NCBI GenBank assembly: GCA_902580225.1
Contig: CACHJU010000023.1
Span: 1 to 34,020, forward strand
Origin: an uncultured Verrucomicrobiota bacterium
Lineage (GTDB): Bacteria > Verrucomicrobiota > Verrucomicrobiia > Opitutales > Seribacteraceae
Length of the DNA stretch: 34,020 nucleotides
Reading direction: 5' to 3'
In this document: positions 23,866 through 31,810 of the stretch, in pieces
How positions within the stretch are numbered: the stretch's first letter is position 1
Layout: every line of letters begins with the position of its first letter
Translations under genes and position numbers: made by a program
Notes under the pieces: generated by a model
The model's input: only the letters and a program-made list of their open reading frames with translations
What the model was told of the DNA's origin: nothing
Database searches by the model: none

Positions 23866-24615
23866 ATGGATAATTCATACGAGTCTAGAAAGTTGCTTGG
23901 CGAATATTTATTGTTCCATTATGGAAAGGACGAGGAAGTGATGCCATGGTCGGAAGGTCCAAAAAATGGTTTACAATTTCCTGTTCGAACAGTTCATGAA
24001 CTTCTAGATTCTAGTTCTTTAAAATCTTCTATAAAACCCAAGGCTTTGGATGTGGGATGTTCGGTTGGAAGGTCCACATTTGAATTAACCGCATACTGTC
24101 AAGAGGTTCTTGGTTGTGATCTGTCCAAGTCTTTCATTGACGCGGCTCAAACTTTGTCTGATCGATTCGAATTGCCTTATCAATATTTGGAGGAAGGTGA
24201 TTTCTATAAATCTACAATCGCTAAAGTAAATTCCCTATCGGATACTCCTCCTAGTTTTTTTGTAGCAGATGCCTGTTGCTTGCCAAGCGAACTTCTGAAT
24301 TTTGATGTTGTTCATGCAGCTAATTTAATTTGTCGACTCCCTGACCCGGTTCTTTTTTTTAAACAATTACCCAATTTAGTTAAGAAGGGAGGACAGCTTA
24401 TTTTAGCTACTCCTTTCACTTGGTTAGAGGAATATACTCCAAAGGAGAAATGGATTGGTTCAGGTGATTCTGAAAATAAACTGTCCCACTATTTAAGTCC
24501 GTTTTTTAAGTTGGAAAAAAAAGTTGAATTACCTTTTGTGATTCGCGAACATCGTAGAAAGTTTCAATATAGTGTTTCTCTAGGAACCCGTTGGAGGCGA
24601 GTAGAAAATAAATAA
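23866..24615 (+). CDS. Putative 4-mercaptohistidine N1-methyltransferase (OvoA C-terminal type, stand-alone)
   Basis: This is a 249-residue SAM-dependent methyltransferase. The opening YESRKLLGEYLLFHYG and GPKNGLQFPVRTVHELL are the signature I associate with the methyltransferase half of OvoA, which completes ovothiol by methylating the imidazole of 4-mercaptohistidine. The SAM motif ALDVGCSVGRSTFEL (Gly64 to Gly68) followed by LGCDLSKSFI and QYLEEGD fits the same family closely. In many ovothiol producers this domain is fused to the sulfoxide synthase; here it is separate and no synthase or lyase gene is visible in the window. It lies five bases after xylB. A looser reading is a generic class I methyltransferase, but the HYG/FPVR segments make the OvoA relation the better call. 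Confidence 0.83.
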   Translation: MDNSYESRKLLGEYLLFHYGKDEEVMPWSEGPKNGLQFPVRTVHELLDSSSLKSSIKPKALDVGCSVGRSTFELTAYCQEVLGCDLSKSFIDAAQTLSDRFELPYQYLEEGDFYKSTIAKVNSLSDTPPSFFVADACCLPSELLNFDVVHAANLICRLPDPVLFFKQLPNLVKKGGQLILATPFTWLEEYTPKEKWIGSGDSENKLSHYLSPFFKLEKKVELPFVIREHRRKFQYSVSLGTRWRRVENK

Positions 24616-24674
24616 ACAAAATACTTTTCGATTCTAATATATTGTGTTTAAATTTAATAATTTAATCTAATCGC

Positions 24675-24690
24675 TTCGCCAATTGGTGAA
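24675..24690. promoter_or_regulatory. Near-perfect 16-bp palindrome upstream of the 101-residue gene
   Basis: TTCGCCAATTGGTGAA is symmetric apart from one base pair (G versus T at the fourth position from each end) and has the core CCAATTGG. It ends 27 bases before the ATG at 24718, in a 102-base spacer, which is a good place for an operator. No adjacent regulator suggests what would bind. Confidence 0.4.
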
Positions 24691-24717
24691 CAAAATTAAT
24701 AATTATTAAAAAGTTCC

Positions 24718-25023
24718 ATGACTGAATTCGATGAATTTGTAGCCGGTATTGCATCTGAAGATGAACCTGATTCATGTATATCGGATTGTTTAAAGTCTTT
24801 ATGGTGGTCTAAAAAAGGGGATTGGGATAAAGCCCATGATTTAGCACAGGACGAGGGTTCCTCAGATGGAGACTGGGTACATGCATATTTACATCGGATA
24901 GAAGGCGATTTAGGTAATGCAGCATATTGGTACAATCGATCATCTAAACCGGTTAAGCGTGATGAAAGCTTGCAAGAAGAGTGGAATGAATTGGTAAGAT
25001 ACTTTCTCCACCAAACCGCTTAA
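24718..25023 (+). CDS. Conserved hypothetical protein, 101 residues
   Basis: The protein is acidic, soluble and rich in Trp, with no signal peptide. Its central part (LWWSKKGDWDKAHDLAQDEG then DWVHAYLHRIEGDLGNAAYWYNRS) matches a small protein found widely in bacteria whose function is not known to me. The repeated pattern of helix, Gly-Asp, helix resembles a single pair of Sel1/TPR-like helices, so it may bind another protein. It starts 102 bases after the methyltransferase gene, with a palindrome between them, and ends 15 bases before the rodA start. It could therefore head the transcript that includes rodA and rng. Confidence 0.75.
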   Translation: MTEFDEFVAGIASEDEPDSCISDCLKSLWWSKKGDWDKAHDLAQDEGSSDGDWVHAYLHRIEGDLGNAAYWYNRSSKPVKRDESLQEEWNELVRYFLHQTA

Positions 25024-25038
25024 ATTTAAAAACATAAA

Positions 25039-26277
25039 GTGGATTTTGATTCGATAGGGATATTTTTAAAAAGAAAAAAGAAAAAAGACAGCTTTCTCGA
25101 GGAAGAAAAAAGATGGGATGTTTTTTCTCCAATTAGCTTATTAATATTGTGTTCAATGAGCATCGTTTTTATTCGATCAGCTCAAGCATATACTGGAGGA
25201 AATCAATGGGAAATGCAGGTGCTGTGGGTCCTGATAGGTTTTTCAATTTATACTATTGTCTCTCTTATTGATTATCATTTTTGGATGCGTTTTGCCCATA
25301 TAATTTATGCGGTAGGAGTTGCTTCTCTTTTTTTGGTTTTTATTTTTCCTGAAAAATATGGAGCCCAGCGATGGATAGATTTAGTTTTTTTCAAATTACA
25401 ACCATCTGAATTTGCAAAAATTGTCACTCTAATATTTGGTGCAAGCATATTGTCTCGGTCGGAAATTGGTACTTTACGAGATTCCTTAAAAGGGATTTCA
25501 AAATTAGGACTTTGTTTTGTTTGTCCAATGTTCTTGATTTTCAAGCAACCTGACTTAGGATCAGCATTAGTTTTTCCACCAATAGCATTTTCACTTTTGT
25601 ACGTCGCTCGCATACCTTATCGATTCTTTATTGCTACAGCCATTTTGTTTGTAGTGATGACTGGTGTGTTGGGCTATGACGTTTTTTGTTATTATCAATA
25701 TAAATCCGAGAACCCGAATCCTACTGAGGCGACTATTGCCTATGAGGATACATCTCTCATACCACTCAAGGACTATCAACGTAAACGCATACTAACTTTT
25801 CTCGCACCAAAAGTTATGGACCCAAATGGAATTGGAGCTAATTGGAATCGCATACAAGCTCTGATTGCCGTTGCCACCGGTGGAACAACTGGCAAGGGTC
25901 TGGGCAATGGTATGCAAGCCAAGTTAGGATATCTACCATCTGCTGTCGCTCACAATGACTTTATTTTTGCGGTTCTGGCAGAAGAATCTGGATTTGCTGG
26001 AGGAATAATTGCCATAGGGGCTTATTTCCTGCTTATCTTTGGTTGTGTAAAGGTAGCTTCTAAAGCGGCCGATCGTTTTGGAGCCATGATCGCTATTGGA
26101 GCATCCGTTTTGTTAATGACCCATGTTTTTATAAACATAGGCATGACAATTGGCATTACTCCAATTACCGGTTTACCATTACCGTTCCTTAGTTACGGAG
26201 GATCATTTCTGATCTCCTGTTTTGTTTTACTTGGTCTGGTTCAGAGTGTTTATCGACATAGAAAGGAGTTTGGATGA
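25039..26277 (+). CDS. rodA: Rod shape-determining protein RodA (SEDS peptidoglycan polymerase)
   Basis: This is a 412-residue SEDS-family membrane protein with about ten hydrophobic segments, starting with GTG at 25039. Conserved pieces are KYGAQRWIDL, KLQPSEFAKI, KQPDLGSALVF (with the catalytic Asp of the SEDS group), GNGMQAKLGYLPSAVAHNDFIFAVLAEESGFAGG and ITGLPLPFLSYGGS. These fit RodA better than FtsW because the neighbour is the rng gene, often close to shape genes, and because no division genes are present. RodA polymerises glycan strands from lipid II together with a class B penicillin-binding protein, which is not in the window. A basic patch (KRKKKKDS) precedes the first membrane helix. 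The stop overlaps a small ORF by four bases. Confidence 0.92.
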   Translation: MDFDSIGIFLKRKKKKDSFLEEEKRWDVFSPISLLILCSMSIVFIRSAQAYTGGNQWEMQVLWVLIGFSIYTIVSLIDYHFWMRFAHIIYAVGVASLFLVFIFPEKYGAQRWIDLVFFKLQPSEFAKIVTLIFGASILSRSEIGTLRDSLKGISKLGLCFVCPMFLIFKQPDLGSALVFPPIAFSLLYVARIPYRFFIATAILFVVMTGVLGYDVFCYYQYKSENPNPTEATIAYEDTSLIPLKDYQRKRILTFLAPKVMDPNGIGANWNRIQALIAVATGGTTGKGLGNGMQAKLGYLPSAVAHNDFIFAVLAEESGFAGGIIAIGAYFLLIFGCVKVASKAADRFGAMIAIGASVLLMTHVFINIGMTIGITPITGLPLPFLSYGGSFLISCFVLLGLVQSVYRHRKEFG

Positions 26278-26390
26278 TTAGCAATATTTTTTCATTACTT
26301 TTTTTCCTTATTATTTCGTTATTCGGGCTTTCCATCCATCATAAAAATGGCCAGAAACACCAAGAACAGACCTCATTATTCGAAACGTAA
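26274..26390 (+). CDS. Possible 38-residue single-helix membrane peptide between rodA and rng
   Basis: An ATG at 26274 overlaps the rodA stop (ATGA) and opens a 38-codon frame ending TAA at 26388-26390. The peptide starts [20 protein letters not shown], a single hydrophobic helix, with a charged, His/Gln-rich tail. AAAGGAG lies six bases upstream (26261-26267), an almost ideal Shine-Dalgarno sequence in a window where most genes have none. The frame runs through the rng start at 26347 in another phase, so its translation could tune rng initiation. Against it: the Shine-Dalgarno bases are also rodA codons (Arg-Lys-Glu-Phe), and AT-rich DNA often encodes hydrophobic frames by chance. Confidence 0.35.
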   Translation: MISNIFSLLFFLIISLFGLSIHHKNGQKHQEQTSLFET

Positions 26391-28131
26391 AAGATCACGT
26401 AGGAAAAAAGAAAAGAAAAAAACAGAATCAGACAAAAATGATCTGACTCTTCCTCCTGTCGAACCTCCGCCCATATCGATTGATAAGGGAAAGCTGAGAG
26501 AGCAGGCAATTGAAAGGGCAAGGAAACGTCCCATTCGAGAGAGAATCCTTGCTTTTTTTCGTCGTGAAACCAACAAAGATTACAAGGAGTTAATTATCAA
26601 TACTGAGGCTCTCGAGCGAAGAGTGGCTTTAATTGAAAACGGAGTATTACAAGCCTTTGATGTGGAACGATTGGATGAAGAAAGAATGGTAGGTGCAATC
26701 TTCAAAGGGAAAGTGCAAAATTTGGAACCTGGTTTAAAAGCGGCTTTTGTTGATATTGGCCAAGAAAAAAATGCTTTCTTGCATTATTGGGATATGCTTC
26801 CAGGGGCGAACAATGATCCATCCATTGAAATAGTCCGTGAAAATAGAAGAAAGACTCCTCATAACAGAGTTGAAGCAAAATCTATTCAAGAAATTCCTAA
26901 GGCTTTTCCTGTAGGTTCTGAAATAGTAGTCCAAATTACAAAAGGTCAGATTGGAAGTAAAGGTCCACGCACTACAACCAATTTATCTTTGGCTGGAAGG
27001 TTTTTAGTTTTAATGCCATATGCAGGTCAATGCGGAATCTCGAGAAAGATTGATGAAAAGGCGGAGCGAGGCCGTTTAAAAAGAATTATAGGCAACCTGA
27101 GTTTGCGAGAAGGGATGGGGGTTATTATTCGAACGGCAGGTCAGCATAAACCGGAGCGTTTTTTTGACCGAGATCTTCATTTATTGCTTCAGCAATGGGA
27201 TGAGATCGAAGCAAAAATGAAGTCGCAGGATAGTCCTTGTTTTCTTTATCAAGAGCCTGATTTAATCGGTTTAACCGCTCGTGACTTTTTAACGGATGAT
27301 ATTGACCGGGTTCAAATTGATAGAAAGGAGGATTACAATCGTTTAATCGAGACGATTCAAAGAATTTCACCTAAATCGAAATCAAAAGTTACTCATTTTG
27401 ATGAAGAAATTCCTATCTTTGAAAGATTTAATGTCGAAAGGCAGATCGAGCAGACATTCATGCGGCGAGTTCTTTTACCTTCAGGAGGAGAAATAGTGAT
27501 GGAGGAAACCGAAGCACTCGTTTCTATTGATGTTAACACAGGAAGTCATAAAGGTGATCGAAAAGACGGAAAAAATTTTATTTTGCAGGCCAACATTGAA
27601 GCGGCAGTGGAAGTTTGTCGACAAATGAAACTTCGAAATTTAGGTGGGCTGGTTATTATAGACTTTATCGATATGAAAAATAAAGGGGACCAAAGAAAGG
27701 TTTTTCAAAAAATGAAGTCCTCCATGTCAGAAGATAAGGCAAAGCATAACATTTTACCCATTTCTCAGTTGGGTATTATGCAAATTACTCGTCAACGCCA
27801 TGAAGAAAGTAATTCAAGTGGCATTTATGAACCCTGTCCCTACTGTTCTGGTCGAGGAATAGTAAAATCCCCTCGGGCAGTAAGCATTGAAATTCAAAGA
27901 AAAATTACCAGCGTAGTCAGGAGACTACGCGAAGAAAATTCCAATCCGGAAGCAAATATTAAGATTTTTCTTCATCCCAGTACCCTTCGAAGATTAAGGG
28001 GACCGGATTCCAAGTTGATCCATCGAATGGAGAGAAATTATGGTTTGAAGTTGAACTTTGAGGCTGCGGAAACTTATCATGTAGAAAGTTTTAAGTTGGT
28101 TGATGAGTTTACTAACAACGAAATTCGTTAG
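26347..28131 (+). CDS. rng: Ribonuclease E/G family protein
   Basis: This is an endoribonuclease of the RNase E/G family, 594 residues, cytoplasmic. The first 70 residues are strongly basic ([13 protein letters not shown]), unlike E. coli RNase G, and may bind RNA or membrane. The conserved region starts at RRVALIENG. An S1 RNA-binding domain begins near 115 ([20 protein letters not shown]). The DNase I-like catalytic site has Asp395 (SIDVNTGS) and Asp439 (IIDFIDM). The zinc-link CPYC (Cys497, Cys500) supports tetramer formation. No long C-terminal degradosome scaffold is present, so in size it lies between RNase G and RNase E. It processes rRNA and decays mRNA. The gene is separated from rodA by 69 bases containing the small ORF, and from the kinase gene by nine. 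Confidence 0.95.
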   Translation: MARNTKNRPHYSKRKRSRRKKEKKKTESDKNDLTLPPVEPPPISIDKGKLREQAIERARKRPIRERILAFFRRETNKDYKELIINTEALERRVALIENGVLQAFDVERLDEERMVGAIFKGKVQNLEPGLKAAFVDIGQEKNAFLHYWDMLPGANNDPSIEIVRENRRKTPHNRVEAKSIQEIPKAFPVGSEIVVQITKGQIGSKGPRTTTNLSLAGRFLVLMPYAGQCGISRKIDEKAERGRLKRIIGNLSLREGMGVIIRTAGQHKPERFFDRDLHLLLQQWDEIEAKMKSQDSPCFLYQEPDLIGLTARDFLTDDIDRVQIDRKEDYNRLIETIQRISPKSKSKVTHFDEEIPIFERFNVERQIEQTFMRRVLLPSGGEIVMEETEALVSIDVNTGSHKGDRKDGKNFILQANIEAAVEVCRQMKLRNLGGLVIIDFIDMKNKGDQRKVFQKMKSSMSEDKAKHNILPISQLGIMQITRQRHEESNSSGIYEPCPYCSGRGIVKSPRAVSIEIQRKITSVVRRLREENSNPEANIKIFLHPSTLRRLRGPDSKLIHRMERNYGLKLNFEAAETYHVESFKLVDEFTNNEIR

Positions 28132-28140
28132 GTAATTTTT

Positions 28141-29319
28141 ATGCGTATCCTTGCTGCTTTTGACAAATGCAAGGGTTCCCTGTCGGCTCGGGAAATCTGT
28201 TGTCTTGCGGAAGAAGTTATATTATCCGCGAAAAATTTGAGTCATGTGCAAACTATTCCATTGACGGACGGGGGTGAGGGATTTGTTGAGTTATTAACAA
28301 GTTCGAAGCAAGGCAAATTTCATTCGGTTTCTGCTAAAGATTCTTTAGGAAGAAATAAAAAAGTTAAAATTGGATTAATTTCAGCTAAAGATTTAAGTGT
28401 CGATCTATTAAAGTTTGCCAATTTAAAGATCGAAGGAGAAATGGCTATAGTAGAAATGTCTTCAATAGCTGGTTTGTGTGACTTAAAAGAAAATGAAAAA
28501 AACCCATGGCTTACTAGTACTTATGGAGTTGGGCAATTACTTAATGAAGCGAATATTTTGGGAGTGAGTGCCATTTTGTTGGGTATCGGGGGAAGTTCAA
28601 CGAACGATATGGGTGCCGGTGCTTTGGGAGCTCTCGGGGTTGAATTTTTGAATAAAGAAGGAAATCCTGTCTCTTTTCCTTGTCCTGAATCGTGGTCCAA
28701 TATTGAGAAAATTTCAACCAATAACCTTTTTTCTCTTCCACCTATTCGTATTGCTTGTGATGTATCTAACCATTTGCTTGGAAAGGGCGGGGCAACTTAT
28801 CAATTTGGACCTCAAAAGGGACTTTCTTTTGCCCGAATGGAGGAAATGGAAGATCGAATGACATCCATGTCAGAATATTTATGTTCGAGTTTTCAGAAAC
28901 CTTTGGTTTCCAGAGAACAGCAGGGTTCAGGGGCGGCAGGTGGAATAGGTTATGGATTGAACTTGGCATATCAGGCTGAGTTTGTTCCTGGTTTCGCACT
29001 AACTGAGAAATGGTTTGGCTTGGAAAAGGCGATCAGGAAAGCGGATTTAATTCTTACCGGAGAAGGTCGATTTGATAGCACTTCTTTATATGGTAAAGGT
29101 CCTTATGAAATAATTCGAATGGCATCTAAATTTAATAAGAAAGTTATTCTTCTCGCTGGATCGGTGGAAAAAGAAGTAGCGGAAAAATGTAAATCTGAAT
29201 TTTCTGATCTCAAGATAGTGCCATTTGGAAATGATGGAATAAGCTTGGCGGAAAACCTAGATCGAGCCTCGGAATTTTTCTCTAAGGAACTTTTATTGCA
29301 ACTTTCATTACAAAAATGA
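28141..29319 (+). CDS. glxK: Glycerate kinase, GlxK/GarK type
   Basis: This is a glycerate kinase of the type I family, 392 residues, the usual length. The opening MRILAAFDKCKGSLSA corresponds to the family's D-x-F-K-G-S motif (Cys inserted before Lys-Gly), followed by PLTDGGEGFVELL (Asp43 to Gly47). AILLGIGGSSTNDMGAGAL, QQGSGAAGGIGYGL and the nucleotide region LTGEGRFDSTSLYGKGP are all present. It converts D-glycerate to 2-phosphoglycerate, joining glyoxylate, tartronate or sugar-acid catabolism to glycolysis. That links loosely to the possible uronate module upstream. The stop overlaps the next start (ATGA at 29316-29319), so the DUF2062 gene is probably translationally coupled. Confidence 0.93.
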   Translation: MRILAAFDKCKGSLSAREICCLAEEVILSAKNLSHVQTIPLTDGGEGFVELLTSSKQGKFHSVSAKDSLGRNKKVKIGLISAKDLSVDLLKFANLKIEGEMAIVEMSSIAGLCDLKENEKNPWLTSTYGVGQLLNEANILGVSAILLGIGGSSTNDMGAGALGALGVEFLNKEGNPVSFPCPESWSNIEKISTNNLFSLPPIRIACDVSNHLLGKGGATYQFGPQKGLSFARMEEMEDRMTSMSEYLCSSFQKPLVSREQQGSGAAGGIGYGLNLAYQAEFVPGFALTEKWFGLEKAIRKADLILTGEGRFDSTSLYGKGPYEIIRMASKFNKKVILLAGSVEKEVAEKCKSEFSDLKIVPFGNDGISLAENLDRASEFFSKELLLQLSLQK

Positions 29320-29906
29320 ATTCTTCTGAATGCCAGCGTGGAAAAGAGTTACGTTTCAAACGCATTCGAAGAATAAAACGTTGGTTGCGCCCATTACCGA
29401 GACGTTCCAATATTCATAAATATCCAGTTTTAAAATGGTTTTCTTCCACGGCATATAAGAGATCTTATTTATGGTCCTTCAAAGGTAGTGCAATGAAACC
29501 TGCTCTCTTTTGGGGAATGATAGTGTCTTTCTCTCCCTTGGTTGGTCTTCAAATGCTTATTGCATTTTTTTTAGCATTAATTATGCGGGCGAATTTACCA
29601 CTAATCGTTGCTTTGCAATGGATTTCTAATCCTTTTACTATGGGGGCAATTTATTTTGCAGATTATAAAATTGGGCAGATTTTTCTAGAACTTGTTGGAT
29701 TTGAAATTAATAGAAATCCTCTTTTGAGCCCTGAATATGATTGGAGTAATTTTAAAATAAAGGATACCTTGAGCTTACTGAATACTTTTCCGCCCATGTT
29801 TGTTGGCGGAGCGGTTTTAGGAGTATTTTTTGGAGTAGTCTCTGTATTCACTTATAATGTTTTGGCAAAAATATACCAGAGTCCGCAAATTAACTTAAAA
29901 TCATAA
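29316..29906 (+). CDS. DUF2062 membrane protein
   Basis: This is a 196-residue membrane protein. A basic N-terminal tail (FKRIRRIKRWLRPLPRR) precedes the DUF2062 core: GSAMKPALFWGMIVSFSPLVG, a hydrophobic helix LQMLIAFFLALIMRANLPLIV, QWISNPFTMGAIYFADYKIG, and a last helix with VGGAVLGVFFGVVSVFTYNV. Three to four membrane segments are likely. The family's function is not established; some members are fused to glycosyltransferases, so an envelope role is likely. It overlaps the glycerate kinase gene by four bases and ends seven bases before the NamZ-like gene, so it belongs to the same transcript. Confidence 0.9.
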   Translation: MNSSECQRGKELRFKRIRRIKRWLRPLPRRSNIHKYPVLKWFSSTAYKRSYLWSFKGSAMKPALFWGMIVSFSPLVGLQMLIAFFLALIMRANLPLIVALQWISNPFTMGAIYFADYKIGQIFLELVGFEINRNPLLSPEYDWSNFKIKDTLSLLNTFPPMFVGGAVLGVFFGVVSVFTYNVLAKIYQSPQINLKS

Positions 29907-29913
29907 TATAAAA

Positions 29914-31200
29914 ATGTATGTTCAATCTATGAATACAAAATCAATTCTAAATATTTTTCGACTTTTCATCTGGATTTTAACTTTTGCCTCTCTAAGAGCT
30001 GAAAATTATGATAGAAAAGACTTAGTAACTTTGGGCATTGATTATCTTGAGTTGAGCAATTTTTCTGTTCTTGAGGGAAAGCGTGTTGGTTTACTCACCC
30101 ATCCTGCAGGGAAAAATGGTAGGGGAGAAAGTACAGTTGATGTTTTCGTTAGATCTTCCGATGTAAACTTAGTCGCTTTGTTCGGTCCAGAGCATGGAAT
30201 ATACGGGGATGAAAAAGCATCTGTGCCAGTCGATGACAAAATAGATACGAAAACTGGATTGCCTGTCTTTTCCCTGTACGGAAAATTTCGTAAACCCACT
30301 GATAAAATGTTGGCCGGAATTGATAGTTTAGTAATCGACCTTCAGGATGTAGGTGTTCGTTGTTACACTTATATAAGTTGTATGAGGTATACGATGGAGG
30401 CTTGCTTTGAAGCTGGAGTGGAAGTGGTTGTTTTAGACAGACCGAACCCACTAGGTGGTTTAAAAGTTGCTGGTCCTCCGATGGATGAAGCCTGCATGAG
30501 TTATGTGGGTGCCTTTCAAATCCCTTTTGTACATGGAATGACGATTGGAGAAATTGCTTTATGGTCCAAGAAAATTTCTGGAGTTTTAAAAACAAAAGAT
30601 ATTTATCGGAAAAAAGGAAAATTGGTTATTGTTCCAATGTTGGGTTGGAAACGAGAAATGACTTGGCCAGTTACTGGGCTTCAATGGTATCCAACCTCCC
30701 CCAATATCCCTAGTTTAGATGCAGTTGCGGGATATCCAATGACTGGTTTGGGTGCTCAAATGGGAAAATTCAAACATGGGATTGGTACCAAACATCCTTT
30801 TCGTTTTCTTACTTATGAGGGAAAATCAGCTGAAGCTTTAAAGTTTGCACTTGATCAGAAAAATATTCCTGGTCTAGCTTTTAAAACAAAAATATTACAA
30901 TCTTCTAAAGGGGAGAAAATAGAAGGTGTCTATATTGTTATAAAAGACTGGAGTAAATGGTGTCCCACGGATTTACCTTTTTTTATGATGCAACTTACTG
31001 CTTTATGGGAATCTCCCAGTCCATTTAGCGAAGCAAGTGACTCAGAAATTATGCTTTTTAATAAACATGTTGGTTCTCAAGCATGGTGGGATGCATTAGT
31101 TAAAGATGCCGGAAAAGTGAATACCCCCCAATTTTTGTCTTCTTGGAATACTGACTCACAAAGATTTAAATCTTTGGTAAAGCCCTATTTGCTTTATTAA
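29914..31200 (+). CDS. DUF1343/NamZ-like exo-beta-N-acetylmuramidase, secreted
   Basis: This is a secreted DUF1343 protein of 428 residues (423 if it begins at the ATG at 29929, where the signal peptide MNTKSILNIFRLFIWIL would start). The family was shown to include NamZ, which releases terminal MurNAc from peptidoglycan fragments. Landmarks are GKRVGLLTHPAGKN, LFGPEHGIYGDE, SLYGKFRKPTDKML, VIDLQDVGVRCYTYI, VVVLDRPNPLGGLKVAGPP, YVGAFQIPFVHGMTIGEIA and PTSPNIPSLDAVAGYP. Muropeptide recycling or turnover is the expected role, which suits a transcript that also carries rodA. The convergent ACT gene begins six bases after its stop, with no obvious terminator between. Confidence 0.9.
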   Translation: MYVQSMNTKSILNIFRLFIWILTFASLRAENYDRKDLVTLGIDYLELSNFSVLEGKRVGLLTHPAGKNGRGESTVDVFVRSSDVNLVALFGPEHGIYGDEKASVPVDDKIDTKTGLPVFSLYGKFRKPTDKMLAGIDSLVIDLQDVGVRCYTYISCMRYTMEACFEAGVEVVVLDRPNPLGGLKVAGPPMDEACMSYVGAFQIPFVHGMTIGEIALWSKKISGVLKTKDIYRKKGKLVIVPMLGWKREMTWPVTGLQWYPTSPNIPSLDAVAGYPMTGLGAQMGKFKHGIGTKHPFRFLTYEGKSAEALKFALDQKNIPGLAFKTKILQSSKGEKIEGVYIVIKDWSKWCPTDLPFFMMQLTALWESPSPFSEASDSEIMLFNKHVGSQAWWDALVKDAGKVNTPQFLSSWNTDSQRFKSLVKPYLLY

Positions 31201-31206
31201 TAAATT

Positions 31207-31680
31207 TTAACGAGTAAACTCGTCTAAGGATAACACCTTCATTCCATGCCTGTTTAGAGCTTCCTCCCCAATATCCTCATCTTCCATTGCCAAAGCAAGA
31301 ACAGGTCTGTTGTTAGGTTGGTAAAGGAACGGATATACATAATGAATATTAATTTCGGCATGAAGAAGTGACTGAGTGATAAGATGAAGAGAATCTTCAT
31401 CCTTAATTTCAACCGCAATAATATTTCTTTCGGTAAAACTTATTGATCTTGATTTTAGAAGTTGGGCCGTTTCCTTGGGGTAGTTGGTAACCAGCCTAAT
31501 AACAGCAGAATCTGAAGTGTCTAAAACCGAAATAGCCATAACGAGAATATCCTGAGATTTCAGCATACTAAAGAAATCGTTTAACCAACCCACTTTGTTT
31601 TCAGCATAAATAACAAATTGATTGATAGAGTCTTTTCCTGGATTACGCAGGGTAGAGGGCGAATGATCGGAGTAGTCCAT
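31207..31680 (-). CDS. Tandem ACT domain protein
   Basis: This is a 157-residue cytoplasmic protein made of two ACT-like ligand-binding domains and nothing else. The first (about residues 18-80) contains QFVIYAENKVGWLNDFFSML and AVIRLVTNYP, the second (about 85-150) IAVEIKDEDSLHLITQSLLH and PVLALAMEDE. The Gly-Trp-Leu turn after the first strand is the typical ligand site. Stand-alone ACT proteins sense amino acids or act as subunits of metabolic enzymes; which applies here is not visible. The gene is divergent from the Sel1-repeat gene, 130 bases apart, and convergent with the NamZ-like gene. Confidence 0.85.
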   Translation of the reverse strand: MDYSDHSPSTLRNPGKDSINQFVIYAENKVGWLNDFFSMLKSQDILVMAISVLDTSDSAVIRLVTNYPKETAQLLKSRSISFTERNIIAVEIKDEDSLHLITQSLLHAEINIHYVYPFLYQPNNRPVLALAMEDEDIGEEALNRHGMKVLSLDEFTR

Positions 31681-31810
31681 AACGTCGTGTTAATGATTTG
31701 TTTGTATTTCCAGATCATAACTCTTTTAAACCAACTCTCGCAAGCAATTTGGGATAGTAGTAAATTGAAAGCTTGCTTCTAATAAAGTTAAGAGTACAAG
31801 GTATTTAATT

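Noticed and set aside
30149-30595. Long minus-strand frame (148 codons) inside the NamZ-like gene
   Set aside because: It lies wholly within a well-supported gene whose motifs fit along the full length; the opposite frame has no recognisable motif or plausible start signal.
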